Positions 11,056 to 23,542 are shown, numbered from the stretch's first letter. The stretch: DNA of 64,000 bases from Anniella stebbinsi (GCA_029215795.1 JARDYH010000002.1:58691001-58755000), one strand, 5' to 3'. Translations and numbers: made by a program. Notes: a model not told the origin generated them from the letters alone.

Positions 11056-11848
11056 TGGAGAGGCCATGCCCCAGTCCGCGTGATCATCTGCAGCCACAGC
11101 TATGTATTCTGGGCTGTGAGGAGAGCCGCCAATTCAAGTTTCGGTGCCCGGCGGGGCTTGAGCTGTCTTGCTAACATAAGGTGGTATGGCAGGCGTGGTA
11201 TGCAGGGAGAATGTCTCCTGCCCACATTGGGTCAACATCAGGTGATACGCTTTTCACCCCAGGTGCTGTTAATACATCTGGGTGGTAATGATCTGGGGCT
11301 ATTGAAGGGCTAGGCCCTTATACTCCAAGTGGTGGCTGATTTTCAGCACATCAGGTGACAGTGGCCCGGTATTCCAATTGTTTGGTCATGCGTTCTACCC
11401 AGGTTCGTTTGGCGAAGGGGTAGTGACCATAGGGCTTTGGAAAAAGCCTGCAAATAAGTAAATACGGGGATATTTCATGATCTGACTAAACACAACGATT
11501 TCAGCATACAGGAGGCAAGGCCTTGATTCTGCAAGCGGTTGCAGATTTTCAGACCATCAGGCAACGATGGCCCGGAGCTTTGATTGAGTGATCCTGCAGA
11601 CTACCCAGGTTCAATTGGTGACTGGGTAGTGGCTTTGGATAAAGCACACAAAAAAGGTAAAACAGTTATCTCCGAGATCTGGCTATACATGGTGATTTCA
11701 GTATACAGCATCTGGATATCACTGCATAGGAGGGAGCTTTAGGCAGGATGGGGTCCATTTGTCGGACCAGGGAAATGATTTATTTTTGCAAGATCTGCAG
11801 AGGGGTCTTTCAGAAGCTTTAGCTTTTAGGTGGGGTGTGAGCGACTAA
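11056..11848 (+). pseudogene. SGNH hydrolase of the Ngaro-like element
   Basis: The blocks VRVIICSHSYVFWA (catalytic Ser region), LLIHLGGNDLG (Asn block) and QDGVHLSDQGNDLFLQDL (Asp-x-x-His block) match the SGNH/GDSL hydrolase fold. Such a domain is known in some vertebrate Ngaro elements; its function in retrotransposition is unsettled. Stops occur at about 11311 and inside the middle. A 206-bp internal direct duplication at 11310-11712 shifts the frame. The terminal stop is TAA at 11846-11848. Confidence 0.7.
11310..11712 (+). repeat. Direct duplication within the SGNH frame
   Basis: A block beginning GCCCTTATACTCCAAGTGG, then GATTTTCAG, TGGCCCGG, CTACCCAGGTTC, GGGTAGTG and GATTTCAGTATACAG-like sequence occurs twice, about 206 bp apart. 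The copies are clearly diverged, so the event is old or joins two different element copies. Confidence 0.6.
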
Positions 11849-12289
11849 GCAAGTGGCTTGACGCTCCCAGTGGCGGATTAGAAAGGGGGGCATCCAGACA
11901 GGTAACGACTTTGGTGAGCATTCATTGGCACTGTTCGGGTGACTGGTAATTCCTGAGGCTCCCAGCTTTGAGCCCTGCAGCCTGGCTTGGGAGATAAGGG
12001 TTACCTCTGAGACCAACCCTTCTCACCTACCCAGAGCCCTGCGGCCTGGGGGGAGGTGACACAGGAAGGTCTCCCTCCCCAAAAGGGGTAACACGTGGAC
12101 AGGTGAAGTGAATACGCCTATTCACGGGCTAGAATGGCTCGCCCGGACCGGGGATAGAAGGGCCTGTGGATAGGCCTATATGGATGCCCCTTAGGACTTC
12201 CCCTTTGCAGATCTTACAATAAAATGTGGCCCTTGTTTAAACCCATTACACGTGTCTCAACTCTTTATTTACCTCCTCCTTCCACAACA

Positions 12290-12545
12290 GCCTTTCCAGA
12301 GAGATTTGCCTTGTGCCAAATTTATGGTCTTTTTGGTGCCAAGCGAAAAGCTTTTTAGAGAGCCCAGACCTTTTAGATAATTTATTTTTTAATAGTCTGT
12401 GCCTCTCAGTTTAAAATCTGTGTTTTAGTTTTAATAATTTGCATTGTAATTTGCATAATATTGCATTTTAATGTTACATTTGTTTTGTGATCCACCCAGA
12501 GATCTTGGGTTATGGAGCAACTATATAAATAGAGTAAATAAAAAT
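12290..12545 (+). mobile_element. LINE 3' tail, right part, split by Ngaro insertion
   Basis: The GGTCTTTTTGGTGCCAAGCG block and AAAGCTTTTTAGAGAG match the tail at 19320-19350. The segment ends with ATATAAATAGAGTAAATAAAAATAA, the usual A/T-rich LINE terminus. It continues the copy that stops at 6753. Confidence 0.65.
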
Positions 12546-13429
12546 AACAAGCCATGAAATGATGCCCCTAAAATGGGTAGCTCCTTATAACCAAATAGCA
12601 AAATGCATCTGTGAGTGTAATTCAATTGCTCACAACTACTATCTACATCGGGAGGGGTGGAATCTGCTGATGAGTTAACCATGCATTGCACATAACAATA
12701 AACCAATGATGTGGTTTGTTGAAATCTTGCTTTCCACGTCCACAAATCAACCATGTTTTTTTAACCAGCTACAATCAGAAGCCATAGTTTGCTGTTAATG
12801 TATGAAGTCTGACTTGTTTACGCCATGACTTTTTGTTGTGGCATCTGAACCCAGAATAGTGGCTTATTTCTGGTTTGCCTGGGCTACTATCTGCCCTGAA
12901 AGAGAGGCACCCAGCAAGAGCAGCCTGAAAATGAAACCACTTTGAAGGTTAGCAAAATGCTTGAGAGGGAAACAAATCAGAAATAGGGAAAACAAACTGT
13001 GGTTTGTACTCTGTTCCCTGGCCCAGTACATATTTATGGTAGCAAAGCTGGAATTATGGGTGTCTAACTTTATAAACACATATTTGAAACCTTTAGCCAT
13101 AATATTTAATTCTTGGCTGCAATGGATTTCTCCCCCGTGTAGTATCAGTCTCTTTCTTTCTTTTGTTCATTTGTTCTTTCTTTACTACTTTTGTAAAACT
13201 AGTATTATGAGCACATTCATTTTTATTGTAGCAGCACTCGTAAGGTTAGTGATATGTGCAGTAATAGGTTGAAAAAGGGGGAGGGAGGGAGGGGGGGAGG
13301 GAGAGAGATGGATGAGGATGTGTGTGCTTTCCTTTCATCAAGCTTTGATATACACAAGATGAATAGCACTTGTTACAGTTTGTATTAATCCTATCTTAAA
13401 TTCTATTATTCCTGTAGAATTGCTCAGCA

Positions 13430-13434
<5 letters not shown>

Positions 13435-13466
<32 letters not shown>
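13435..13466. repeat. (AC)n microsatellite
   Basis: About 16 AC units without interruption. Confidence 0.95.
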
Positions 13467-13468
<2 letters not shown>

Positions 13469-13987
13469 TCTTCCCCCCATTGCATTTCTGGGCTTATCTT
13501 CTGTGAGCAATTTTGAAAATCTGCTTTTTATGAAAACACTACTTCGCCTAAGACCATATTTATAAAATCCAGATCTATTTCCCATACAATATGTTTGCTA
13601 AGGCCCAAGTGATAAAAAAATGAGAATTTGATTTATTTTGGTATAATGTCCTTCATAGAATGTACCAATGAATACTTTACAGAGACAGCAATAACAGAGA
13701 GATAAAAGTCTCGCCTAGCTGTCTGCAGTGACTTTGGTACAAACAGGAAGAGACATTGATATGTGGAGATGGAGGCAAGAAAAAGGGGGGGGGAATTAAA
13801 ATTTACAATGGGAAGGGTGGGGTGTATTTTGTTTCCTGAATCAGTGCCAAGCAACAAGGAGGATGGAATAATAGAAACTAGACAAAAGGTGAAGAGGAAA
13901 TAGAAATAGTAAATTCTGAAAGCTGGATTAAGCAGGTCTCATATATATAACCAAAAAGGACTGATGATAAACACATTGGTATATTTT

Positions 13988-14705
13988 GTGAGTGGAGAAG
14001 AAACCAAGGAAATAAAGATGCAGACACCAGAGCTTGGGATAAACGAGGGTCTCTTTATTTAAAAAGGGAAATTCACTCCTTCCTGGATCTGCATATGAAA
14101 GTGTGGGAATCAATTAGGCCTTTTCTGCAAGCAACTAGCTTACCTTATGCGTGAGCCACTCTGCAAAAGCCCAGAGTTGGATAAAACCCAGGCCCTTTCT
14201 TAAGCTACACTTCCATATAAGTGTGGCGAGACCATCCTGCGTCACCTCCGCCCTGTGCTGCACAGCTCCGAGTAGGTGAGACAGAAAGGTCCCCAAAGGC
14301 AACCCCCAATCCTATTCCCGCACAACCCTGCCCCACACCAAATCAACCTATTTATCCACCCTCTGCTAAAATTAATTCCAGTCTGTAAAAGTCTGTACAC
14401 TGTAATTCCAGTCTGTAAAAGTCTGTACACTAAGTGCCAATCAATGGCAGGTAAAATTCCTACTCAACCCTCCCCCCCCCCCCCCCAAGGGAGCGACAAG
14501 CTAAATCCATACTGGTTAAAAGAGGAGGGAGGGTGGGAACCGGACATGAAAGAGAATGTTCTTTGGTCGGGGCCAGCCTTTCTTGGTTTGACCAAGACCA
14601 CACCTCTCTTCCTGCTTCTTCCCACCCACAAGCCCCGCCCCCCATCCAAGTCATCTGGGCTGGATAGGAAACAGGCTTCCTTCATTAGAGGGCTGATATG
14701 GAGCC
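13988..14705 (-). mobile_element. Ngaro-type terminal module (solo end or non-autonomous copy)
   Basis: Read on the minus strand, the block CTCACCTACTCGGAGC ... GGAGGTGACGCAGGATGGTCTC aligns with 12026-12075 of the Ngaro-like element. The end AATAAAGAGACCCTCGTTTA ... CATCTTTATTTCC aligns with 12218-12280. Order and spacing agree. No coding blocks are present, so this is a solo terminal region or a non-autonomous relative. It includes a poly-C run (about 14469-14486) and a short tandem duplication. Confidence 0.5.
14373..14432. repeat. Two-unit 30-bp tandem repeat
   Basis: TAATTCCAGTCTGTAAAAG and the following bases occur twice in tandem with 29 of 30 bases identical. Confidence 0.9.
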
Positions 14706-15810
14706 AAGCTACATATTATGTTAAGCAAATGTATTTAAAAAGCATGCTGAGAAGTGGGTATTATGTTTTTGCAGGGGCCCAATTTAAGCCACCACACATG
14801 GGAAATGTGGTAATGCAAAAGCACTCCCCCCCCAAAGCTGGTAAAATGTTATTTACAGTAAGTAGCACTTTTGGAAACAAATAGCAGCTAAGGGATGATA
14901 TTACGCCGGAGAAGCATTACATTTTGACAAGGAAAAGGGCTTAAATCCCTCCTTCTTCCTGTGACCACAACTCCATTCCGGATGTCCGCTTCTGGTCACA
15001 TGGATGCTTATCCTGAAAAAAAAGAAAGTGCTCACTTTGAAGAAGGCTTTTTAAAATGCAAGCTTAACATGATGTACAGTTTAGCCCTGAGGCTAATTGC
15101 CAAGAGCAGTGCTGGGAGTCTTTCTGGCTGAAGAGCAGGGTAAAAAGCTTTAATTAATTAAATTAATTAAAGAGTTAGATCTATACTCAGTTATAAGTGC
15201 GATGGATGTGACGGATGGTCCCATTGGCAGCAGGCGCAAGACAACTAGAAAGATGTACGTATCCATAGATCTCTAATTGATGGAATGCACTGTGATGAGA
15301 TGTGGTGAAGACTACTTATGAGCTGAGATGTCTTCAAGGGGGAATTAGCCAAATTCTACAACTCCAATACGGTGTCTTTAGGGACCAATGTGCCCATGGA
15401 CACCTCTCTTGGCACCTGCCAGGCTGGCCCTCTTGATTTTGTTTTGTTTTGTAGGAATTTTCTCAATTATTTTTAACTGAGAGGCTGGCATGCTGCAGAG
15501 CAAATGGATTCCCTCCAGCACCATCTTTTTTGGGCCCTAAAAGAATGGGCTTGTGTTTTAGAGTTCAGATCCCAACACTGCCTTATACTTAGGCTCTTGG
15601 GTAAGTTCTTTTAGCATCACCAATATACCTTCTGGGACATGACTGTTTTGTGACTGGTAATGCCCACCATGGCTACCATGTTATGAATGGGCAAGCCTCA
15701 CCCCCAAATATATTCACCCCCAAAATTCCAAATATGCTCACCACTCCAAAAAGGTTGTGGGGGCATTGTTCAGGAGAGGTCTCTTTATGGCCATTAAACA
15801 AAAGCTTAGC

Positions 15811-16130
15811 TAGGGTGACCAGATAAAATCCAGGTCAGGGCTCATGTAACTTTAGCAGTTGTAGAGAAAAGGGAATTTCAGCTAGTGTCATTTGTATGCA
15901 ATTAGTTCCTGGTGATATTCCCTCTTCATCACAACAGTTAAAGTTGCAGGGGCCCTGCCTTCTTTTGTATATGTTCACTCTAGTATAGTGCCTGCAACTT
16001 TAACTGTTGTGATGAAGAGGGAATTTCACCAGGAACTAATTGTATACAAATGACACTGGCTGAAATTCCCTTTTCTCTACAACTGTTAAAGTTACATGAG
16101 CCCTGACCTGGATTTTATCTGGTCACCCTG
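15811..16130 (+). mobile_element. 320-bp foldback hAT-like element, copy 1
   Basis: The ends are TAGGGTGACCAGATAAAATC and its near-exact reverse complement at the right. The arms pair over about 145 bp around a loop with CACTCTAGTATAGTG. No clean 8-bp TSD remains here, but three other copies of identical length have one. No protein is encoded. Confidence 0.8.
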
Positions 16131-17866
16131 CATAAGCAGCATGCTCTCTAAGCTAGCCTGCTGCCTTCAGGTGGAGTGGAGGACACTGTCCCATTACCAG
16201 TGTTTAAGTAAGGTTCAGCTGTTAGTCCAGTCAGGTTCTGTATATGGAACAGGGAGAGGTGCACCATATTACCATTCACCTCAGTGAAGGTTGGTGGCTC
16301 CGATATCAGTGGGGCTTCTCACCTTGTATAGCTCCTTTAGAGATCTGATTGGTTTTGAATGAAATCCGGATTGGAGCCATAATCCTCCACTGATTCACCT
16401 CAGGCAGCAAAATCACTTGGGCTGGCCCTGAATCTTTCTAGCTACCTTTGGGCCATCCAATCATTTCTTAGGTTTGTATGCTATATCAGGTGGATATAAA
16501 TTGCAGTGTACATCCCACTGGATTAATTCACATCAGAATGAGCACTGAATTGCTGCATGTTCATTGCCCAGAAACTTTCTGTTCTTCTCACAAAACATTC
16601 TTGTGAATGGAGCAGTTTTCTATTTTACCTGTCACTTCTTTGTGTACTTTATTTAATTATTTGTCTCCTTTTTCTTTATATCACAATTCATTTATTATTA
16701 TTTGGTGCATCTGTTATGATACCATGCTGGTTCTTAACTCTCTCTGGGGGCCCTTGGACCATTCTGTGAGGGGATGGTGAGGGAGTGCAACATAGACTTT
16801 GTCTTTAGCTACTCCTTGTTTCACATCACTGTCGGATTCCAATGGTTCCTTCAAAGAGATGAGTTCATCTTCTCCCTGGGTATTTTCCACATAGACCCGT
16901 TATTATGCGGCAGAGCTAACAGCTGCTTGCTCACCTTGTCCCCAGTCAAAAGCACTGAAATTAAAAGACACTGAAAATAGTAACCACTACATGCAGTGAA
17001 GAAAAGAATAATGAAATCTACACCTTTTAAAAGCACAAGTGGAACACCATAGGACAGAAATAACAATACATTCTCTCAAATATTTTAATGGATTGCAGAA
17101 ATAGCCCACATTAACAGGCTTGCTAAGAAGCCTATTAATGGGTTTTATCAATTTTATCCGCTCATGTGTGATGGGGTTTGTGCTCCAGTGGAGCATTTCA
17201 TGAAAGGAAAGAGAATTAATATAATACACTAGCAGAAAACATTGTGTAAAAATAAAAGGGTAAATGATGGAGTACTAGCCTAGTTTTTTATTTTTTATTT
17301 TATTTAAACATTAGAATTATTAATAACTGGAGGGGGAAAATATGACTCATTTTCCTTTTTCAAAATTATATTAAGTAACTGTTTTAAATATTTTTATTTA
17401 CATTTCTAAATAATACATGTGAGGAAAAAGTGCAAGATTAAAGAATACAAAAAAGAACAGATTATTCTGCACCATTTTGCACTCCCAACATAATCTTTGT
17501 TGAGCGAATAGAATAATTTGTGCCATTTTGTGGTTCTTATTACAGTATTTGTCATCGCAATGAGGTGTCAAGAGGTATTTAGAGTGCATCCCATATTTTA
17601 TAAATTAAAATACTGTGTCACACAGCCATGACCTTTTTAATATTCTATTTCTTTCTTCCACTCTTTGGACATTTCTCTTCTTCTCTGTTATAAGAACATA
17701 AAGTGTATTACTGGGAACAAAACAGTTTGCCTGAGAAGGCTTTCTGACTAATATAATTCCACTACTGCTTTATGCAAAAGTGGCAAAGGCTACAAGAAGC
17801 AGAATCAGTACAACCAATTTCATTCTGATCAATTGTTTCTGGACAAAATTACCCATCTGTCAACCC

Positions 17867-18186
17867 TAGGCTGACCATATGAAAAGGAGGACAGGGCTCA
17901 TGTAACTTTAACAGTTGTAGAGAAAAGGCAATTTCAGCCAGCATCATTTGTATGCAATTCGTACCTGGTGAAATTCCCTCTTCATTACAACAGTTAAAGT
18001 TGCAGGGGTCCTGCCCTCTTGTGTATATGGTCACTCCAGTATAGTGCCTGCAACTTTAACATTTGTGATGAAGAGGGAATTTCACCAGGAACTAATTGCA
18101 TACAAATGACGCTGGCAGAAATTCCCTTTTCTCTGAAACTGTTAAAGGTACATGAGCCCTGTCCTCCTTTTCATCTGGTCAGCCTA
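17867..18186 (+). mobile_element. 320-bp foldback hAT-like element, copy 2
   Basis: TAGGCTGACCATATG at the left and CATCTGGTCAGCCTA at the right. The flanks carry a perfect 8-bp TSD, GTCAACCC (17859-17866 and 18187-18194), which supports hAT. Loop orientation is as in copy 1. Confidence 0.9.
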
Positions 18187-19089
18187 GTCAACCCTAGAAA
18201 TATTTTAACATTTCTAAGTTCGTAATAAGGGCGAGTCTTTAATAGAAAAATCACCAGGTTTGTTTTTCTATTATGAGCTCTTTTTCTGGCTGTCTTCTCT
18301 ACTTTGAATCTCCTACTTCATTTGAAGAATTTAAATGGGGGCTTACAATGTGAATTGTTATCACATTTCTTTTGTATGGATACATTTACACGGAGTCCCA
18401 AATACAGGATGAAAGAGAACAGTGAGAAAAGGCCTATTTCTGCTACAGATTAGCAGATCTAGCAAGCTGTGTTGAATCATGCAACTGTCAGAGGTCTGAT
18501 CCATACATTACTAGAGTAGTGTGGTTATCCCCCAGACTACTAAAGACCAACAAACTGGCAGACTATAATAAGTTTTCATGTGCCCATTTGCTTTATCAGG
18601 CAGGTGCTCCTGCAGGCTACCAAGCGGAGATCTAATAGGCCATAGAGTTGCTTGGCGGGGACCTCGCCACTACTTGCAGGTCCTTGACAGTACTCCTTGC
18701 AGATTCAGTGATCCCCCACTGTACTGGCAACATTGGAAGGATGGGATCATGTGGGTTGCTGGGATCATGTAAATACTCCCCACACTGGTGTTCGCAACCC
18801 ACAGGTGGACGCTAGAATGTGCTATCCATGTGATCCAGTTGCCCCGCAAAGCTCTGTCCTTTGTGACTGTTCAGTTGCATAGGTGCCTGGTTTATATGTG
18901 AGCTTTCCGTGTTTTGGAGAGGAAAGAATCGCACAAGCTAGGCCTTTACGTGTTTGGCTGTTTACACAGTAGGCTTGGTTTATGCTGCATTGTGGGCCAG
19001 GGCCAGGGCTTCTGCTTATTTTGGTGCAATTACAGAATTACCCTGGCTTAATTTATGAACCAGGGTAAAGCTTCTAAAGATTGGGAGGT

Positions 19090-19573
19090 GTAACAAACCA
19101 GATCCAGTCCCAGTTGAAAGTGCTGGTATTAACTTTTAAATCTATTTGGGGCCATGTTACAGGAGTGACTTGTCACATGTCCAGACCCCATGATCAACTT
19201 CTGGGTACCCTCATCAAATGAAGTGAGGCAGGGGGCTACTAAGGTAAGGCCCTTTTCAGTGGTGGCACCCCAGTTGTGGAATGCCCTCCCCAGGGAGGCA
19301 CCCCTGTGCCTTCATTGTGGTCTTTTTGGTGCCAGATGAAGACTTTTTAAAAAAATCCCAAGCTTTTTGGTCCTTCACTTTTGTTTTTGAATTTTTTTAA
19401 AAAAGATCTTTTTTACTTGGGCTTTATTCTGTTTTAATTAAATTTTAAATGTTTCATATTTTGTTGTGTTTTAGGGTTTTAATTTTTCCGACTGCCAAAG
19501 AGCTTTGGCTGTTAGGCAGTTTAAAATGTAATAAACAAATAAACAAGCAAATAAATAAATAAATAAATAAATA
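19090..19573 (+). mobile_element. L2/CR1-type LINE 3' tail with AAAT repeat
   Basis: The region contains AGTGAGGCAGGGGGCTACTA, TTTCAGTGGTGGCACCCC, GGAATGCCCTCCCCAG, then GGTCTTTTTGGTGCC and a long T-rich 3' UTR. It ends in GGCAGTTTAAAATGTAATAA followed by AAAT units (about 19540-19573). It matches the tail split by the Ngaro element. Confidence 0.75.
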
Positions 19574-19777
19574 AGAGAACTACAGTTAATGAGAGAGGTG
19601 GCCAGTTATTAAGCTTCTCATCCCCCGCTCTGCCTGCACAAAACTTGTGTTCATTTCAGATGAACTGTTTTCCAGTTCTTGGCCCTATCCACTGTAACAG
19701 AGGAGGGAGCAATGTCCTATCCTGTCCCCTGCATAGACCCACATACCGACATGTAAAATGCATTACAGAAAGACTCA

Positions 19778-19928
19778 GAGCCTATCTACATCAAACAGGA
19801 TACAACACTTTGAAAACGTTTTGAAAACTGTATATGGAGTGTGTCCTGGACCCCAACAGTTGTCACTACTGTTATAAACCATTTTAAACTGTTTTAAACT
19901 GTTTCAAAGCAGTAGTGTAAATAGGCTC
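19778..19928. mobile_element. 151-bp MITE, GAGCCTATCTACA ends
   Basis: The TIRs are GAGCCTATCTACATC and GTGTAAATAGGCTC. A 3-bp TSD, TCA, flanks it (19775-19777 and 19929-19931). The interior has AGGATACAACACTTTGAAAA and TATATGGAGTGTGTCCTGGA, shared with copies at 40202 and 49672. Confidence 0.75.
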
Positions 19929-21259
19929 TCAGACAGCCCTCATGGACCCACAGACCAAGGAGGAAGTGACACTATCAGCCCAAGATCCAGGGATCAACTT
20001 TCCAGATCACTGAAGAAGAAAGCAAGAAATCCCGAAGACAGAACCTCAACCCTGGGGGCTGAATCCCTCACTTTGTGGGTATCACTCCAACCTTCCTGGG
20101 TTCCCCAGAAGGCTGCACCCCCTTCTCCTGCTCCACCCACTTTCCCCCAAATCAACAACAGTCCTAAATGGAATTTGGTCAGGCTGAAAAAAGGTTCTGC
20201 ACCCCTGACATAAGGAATGCCTCCCTGAACTCCTTGGAGGAAAGAAGATGAGAGATAAAAGTCATAAATAAACTCTAATGAAGAAACAATAAATAAATAA
20301 ATAGGAAACTATGGCCAATGTCATATCAGATCTCCATACAAGATCTGGCTACATTATCTTGACTCCATGCAGCTTTATAAAAGGTGCCAATGACAACGGC
20401 ATTTAGCCATCTCCAGTTAGAGCGTGGATGGGCTTCTCTCTTGATATGTTCTTTGCTGTATATATTAAATCTTTGGGGTATCCGGAAATTCTTGACGTTT
20501 GAGATGTGTACAGCCCTCTGCTAAGAGAATGCATTGCCACTGTGTTAAATACTTCATTACCCTATCACTTTGTATGCAGTAGGAGCCTTGGCACTACCGG
20601 TCCCCAATAACAGCCATTTAAAAGTAATTTCTTCTAGATGAGTCCAAATAAGATGGCAGCTTAAGCAGATCTTTAAATCACATCAACACAGGCCTAGTTC
20701 CTTGCTATATCACACTTAATCAATGGTAAAATGAAGAGGAGGGGACATAGACAGACAAGTGAATGATCAAATGCTTGAATTTCATTAAGCAAAGAAATTG
20801 CACGAAGATGTATTTACAGGCTAACATTCTCAAGGACAAACAAAAAGGAACTTGTAGAGTTCCTAGTCAGAAACAGGAGCAGGCATGGCTGTGATAAGGC
20901 AGACACTCACAGATTATATTAGCTAACACAGAATCTTAGGATGGCTTCAAACATCACAATGAAAGATTAAGAGTTGATCCAAGTGATTCATGCATCTAAC
21001 ATTCGTGGTTCTGATGGAACATCTGAAGAGGGAAACTTTGCATATTTTCCTTTGCAGTTGGGGGTAGCAGCAGCTGAGCCCTCTCTTTGAATGTTACATT
21101 GGAAGAATGAAAAATGGGGTAATGAGTCACTTTCATACTTCCTCATAATATCTGAACCCAGGCTCAGAATATGGTGGTCCTTCATGTGATGGAAAAATAT
21201 TCAAAAATTGAGTCATCCATCTTTGCCCTCTATGGGTCTAAGTTTATATGTACTGAGAA

Positions 21260-21704
21260 TAGGGATGTATGGTTTTTTTTTAAAAAAAATCCATTCTGTC
21301 TGTGTTTCATGGATGGTCAGATGCCTTTCGTTCCGTTGTTGGCTCCTTGATGGAAACAGATTTCCCCCAATTTCCTGAAATTGCTCAAATTTGCATTCCC
21401 AAAAATGTGCAAATCCCACCCAAATGTGCATGCCCCATTCCAAAATGCATAATCCCCTCAAATGTGCATTTTCATGCATTAGCCTATGGGAAAAATGCAC
21501 ATTTTCAGCCAGAGGTTTTTTTAAATTTACATATTTTTCTATGGCAAAATTTGTATAAATTTCCAGAAAGTGAGAAAAACCTGGCCCACGAGTCCACGGA
21601 ATTTGTGTAACTCAGGAAAAGCCGGTCTGCTGCTGAATCTGCGGATTGGATTCATAGAAATCGAAAGTCATTTGATTCCATTGCGGATTTCGCTGACATC
21701 CCTA
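21260..21704. mobile_element. hAT-like element with TAGGGATGT end
   Basis: The left end is TAGGGATGTATGG and the right end is CTGACATCCCTA. The flanking 8-mers ACTGAGAA and GGTGAGAA agree at six positions, so the TSD is degraded. The interior has many AAATGTGCAT-type motifs. No transposase is seen. Confidence 0.6.
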
Positions 21705-22004
21705 GGTGAGAACCACCTCCTTACATTTTCAGATTGCTTACTGACATAATTATATGTTCAGTTTTATAATCCCCTGGCTTCTGGAGCAAACTGTCTGATT
21801 TCTACATTTTAACTGAATGCCCTCTAAATTATTAAACTTGTAGCTGAAACAGACCAGCACACACACATACCCAAAAGATTTAACCCCGTAATATCCTAAA
21901 ACCAAATGAAATACAGAAATGCTCTGTTCATTCTCAGCTGCTACCCTGGATGGCTTTATAGGGGGATAAGACAAATTTATGGAGGATAAGACTATCAATG
22001 GTAA

Positions 22005-22740
22005 CTGTCAAGGCAATGTGAACCATTCCTTGCCATGGCAGGGTGTTTCCCTTCCCGCCACCCAGTTCCCCAGCCAAAGCTGGCTTGAACCAACGCTGGA
22101 AATAACCACACAGAATTTAGGGACCAAAGCAAGTTTATTCACACTCTACTCTAAGTTAAGGCCTTGGTCAAAGCAGAAGATATTATACACGTAAAATAGC
22201 AAAATAGGGGTTAGGTGGTTGGGAAGGAAAGGAAGGGGGGGTTAGAAGGGAATGAGGTAGGTTTGGTTTTAGCAGCACAAACAAGCAAAAGCCATAAAAC
22301 AATTAGGACCCCACTCAATCAATCACACTCTTAAAAGTGCTAAGCAACCCCAAACCGAGCAGGCTATAAAACAATAAAATTCTAACTAACACCCGACATG
22401 ATCCGGCCGGAGATCACCTTCGAGCAAAGCCTCTGCCCCGAAGAGATGCCGAACTCCACCCAAACCGTCGTTTTTCTATCTTCTCTCGGGCTGGCCTCAT
22501 TGCCATGGAAACCAGCCCTCCCTAATTTCTCACAGCTGAAGTTCGTTAACCCCAGCCACCTACCTAACCTTGGCTGGTACGGCTTGAGATAACCAGCCCA
22601 GAAACTATGTCAACATTCTGTTTCTTCATCACCCCCCTCCCTTGAGCTCCAAGGTTCCTGCTTCCCGCTTCCCGCCCAATAACTCCTCTTGCAGAGCAGG
22701 TCATTTTCAAAAGCTATGTTCTTCACAGTAACTAGTCATG
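22005..22740 (-). mobile_element. Possible LTR or retrotransposon terminal region
   Basis: Read on the minus strand, the region has a GC-rich first half, then GTGAATAAACTTGCTTTGG and a downstream GTGTGGTTATTTCCAGC, resembling a polyadenylation/R-U5 arrangement. No coding block or TSD was found. It may instead be a non-autonomous Ngaro-type end. Confidence 0.3.
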
Positions 22741-22963
22741 ATGGGCATATATTTAACTTCCAGTTACAGAGGCAGTAGGCTTCTCAATAACCATTATTGG
22801 GAAATGTGATCAGGAGGGTGGTATTGCACTCATGTCCTGCTTATGGGCTTTCCATAAGCATTGGGTTGGCCACTGTGGGAAACAAAAGGCTGGGTATATA
22901 ATTGAAGCATGGCTCTTCTTATGTTACATAAGAACAGGTTTGGCAGTTAGGCCTGAGGGGGGG

Positions 22964-22965
<2 letters not shown>

Positions 22966-23004
<39 letters not shown>

Positions 23005-23507
23005 GTAGAGGAAGGGAGAGCCGACAATCCCGGAAGTACCTGCTTGAATCCACATCTGAGTGCGACGTCCTGGCTTCCTCCCGGGCTGTCACTGTCATGG
23101 GCACCATTTTTTTTAAAGATCCGCAAAGAGCACACTTGTGCTCCAACGAAGGGAAAGTTTTTTTTAAAAAAAAACACCCGAAAGCAGGGGGGCCTCACCC
23201 CGCCATCCTGGAGGTGGTGAACTTGCTCCCCCTCTCCTCTGATGGGCACGGAGCCACGCAGTGTGGCTTTATGCCCATTTCTGCTGCCACACTTACGAAT
23301 AAGCTTGGCAGCAGCCGGGACGGGCGGCCACATCTCCTGCGGTCCCAGGAACTTCCTGGGACCGCGGTAAAATCAGGATTTTCTAGGGATCCCTTATCTC
23401 TGGGAAATCCTGTGCCCGTCCCCCACCCCTGGGAGTCCCTGTGCATCATGTGAATGCACAGGGACCAACCGGGGCGATTCCAGGCAAAACACCTGGTGTA
23501 GAAACGG

Positions 23508-23538
<31 letters not shown>
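22966..23538. repeat. Two (GA)n microsatellites around a GC-rich insert
   Basis: GA runs lie at about 22966-23000 and 23510-23538. The GC-rich block between ends in TGGTGTAGAAACGGCC, the reverse complement of the GGCCGTTTCTACACC type of end seen at 43834. An element may have split one GA tract; the left end is not resolved. Confidence 0.5.

Positions 23539-23542
<4 letters not shown>

Larger units (their letters stand above)
6754..12289 (+). mobile_element. Ngaro-like tyrosine-recombinase retrotransposon, decayed
   Basis: In order the element has a GC-rich leader, a gag-like frame with zinc fingers, a reverse transcriptase, a shortened gap where RNase H should be, a tyrosine recombinase and an SGNH hydrolase. 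The 3' region carries AATAAA at 12218. This set is known for vertebrate Ngaro elements of the DIRS order; no methyltransferase was seen, which argues against DIRS1 proper. Boundaries come from an older LINE tail interrupted here (6690-6753 and 12290-12545), so each end is uncertain by about 10-25 bp. No target duplication is evident, as expected for recombinase-mediated integration. Split direct repeats (A1, B1-A2-B2) could not be assigned. Stops and frameshifts in every frame make it inactive. Confidence 0.75.

Noticed and set aside
14276..14884. 202-codon plus-strand open frame
   Set aside because: It reads antisense through a retrotransposon terminal module and a poly-C run; no conserved block.
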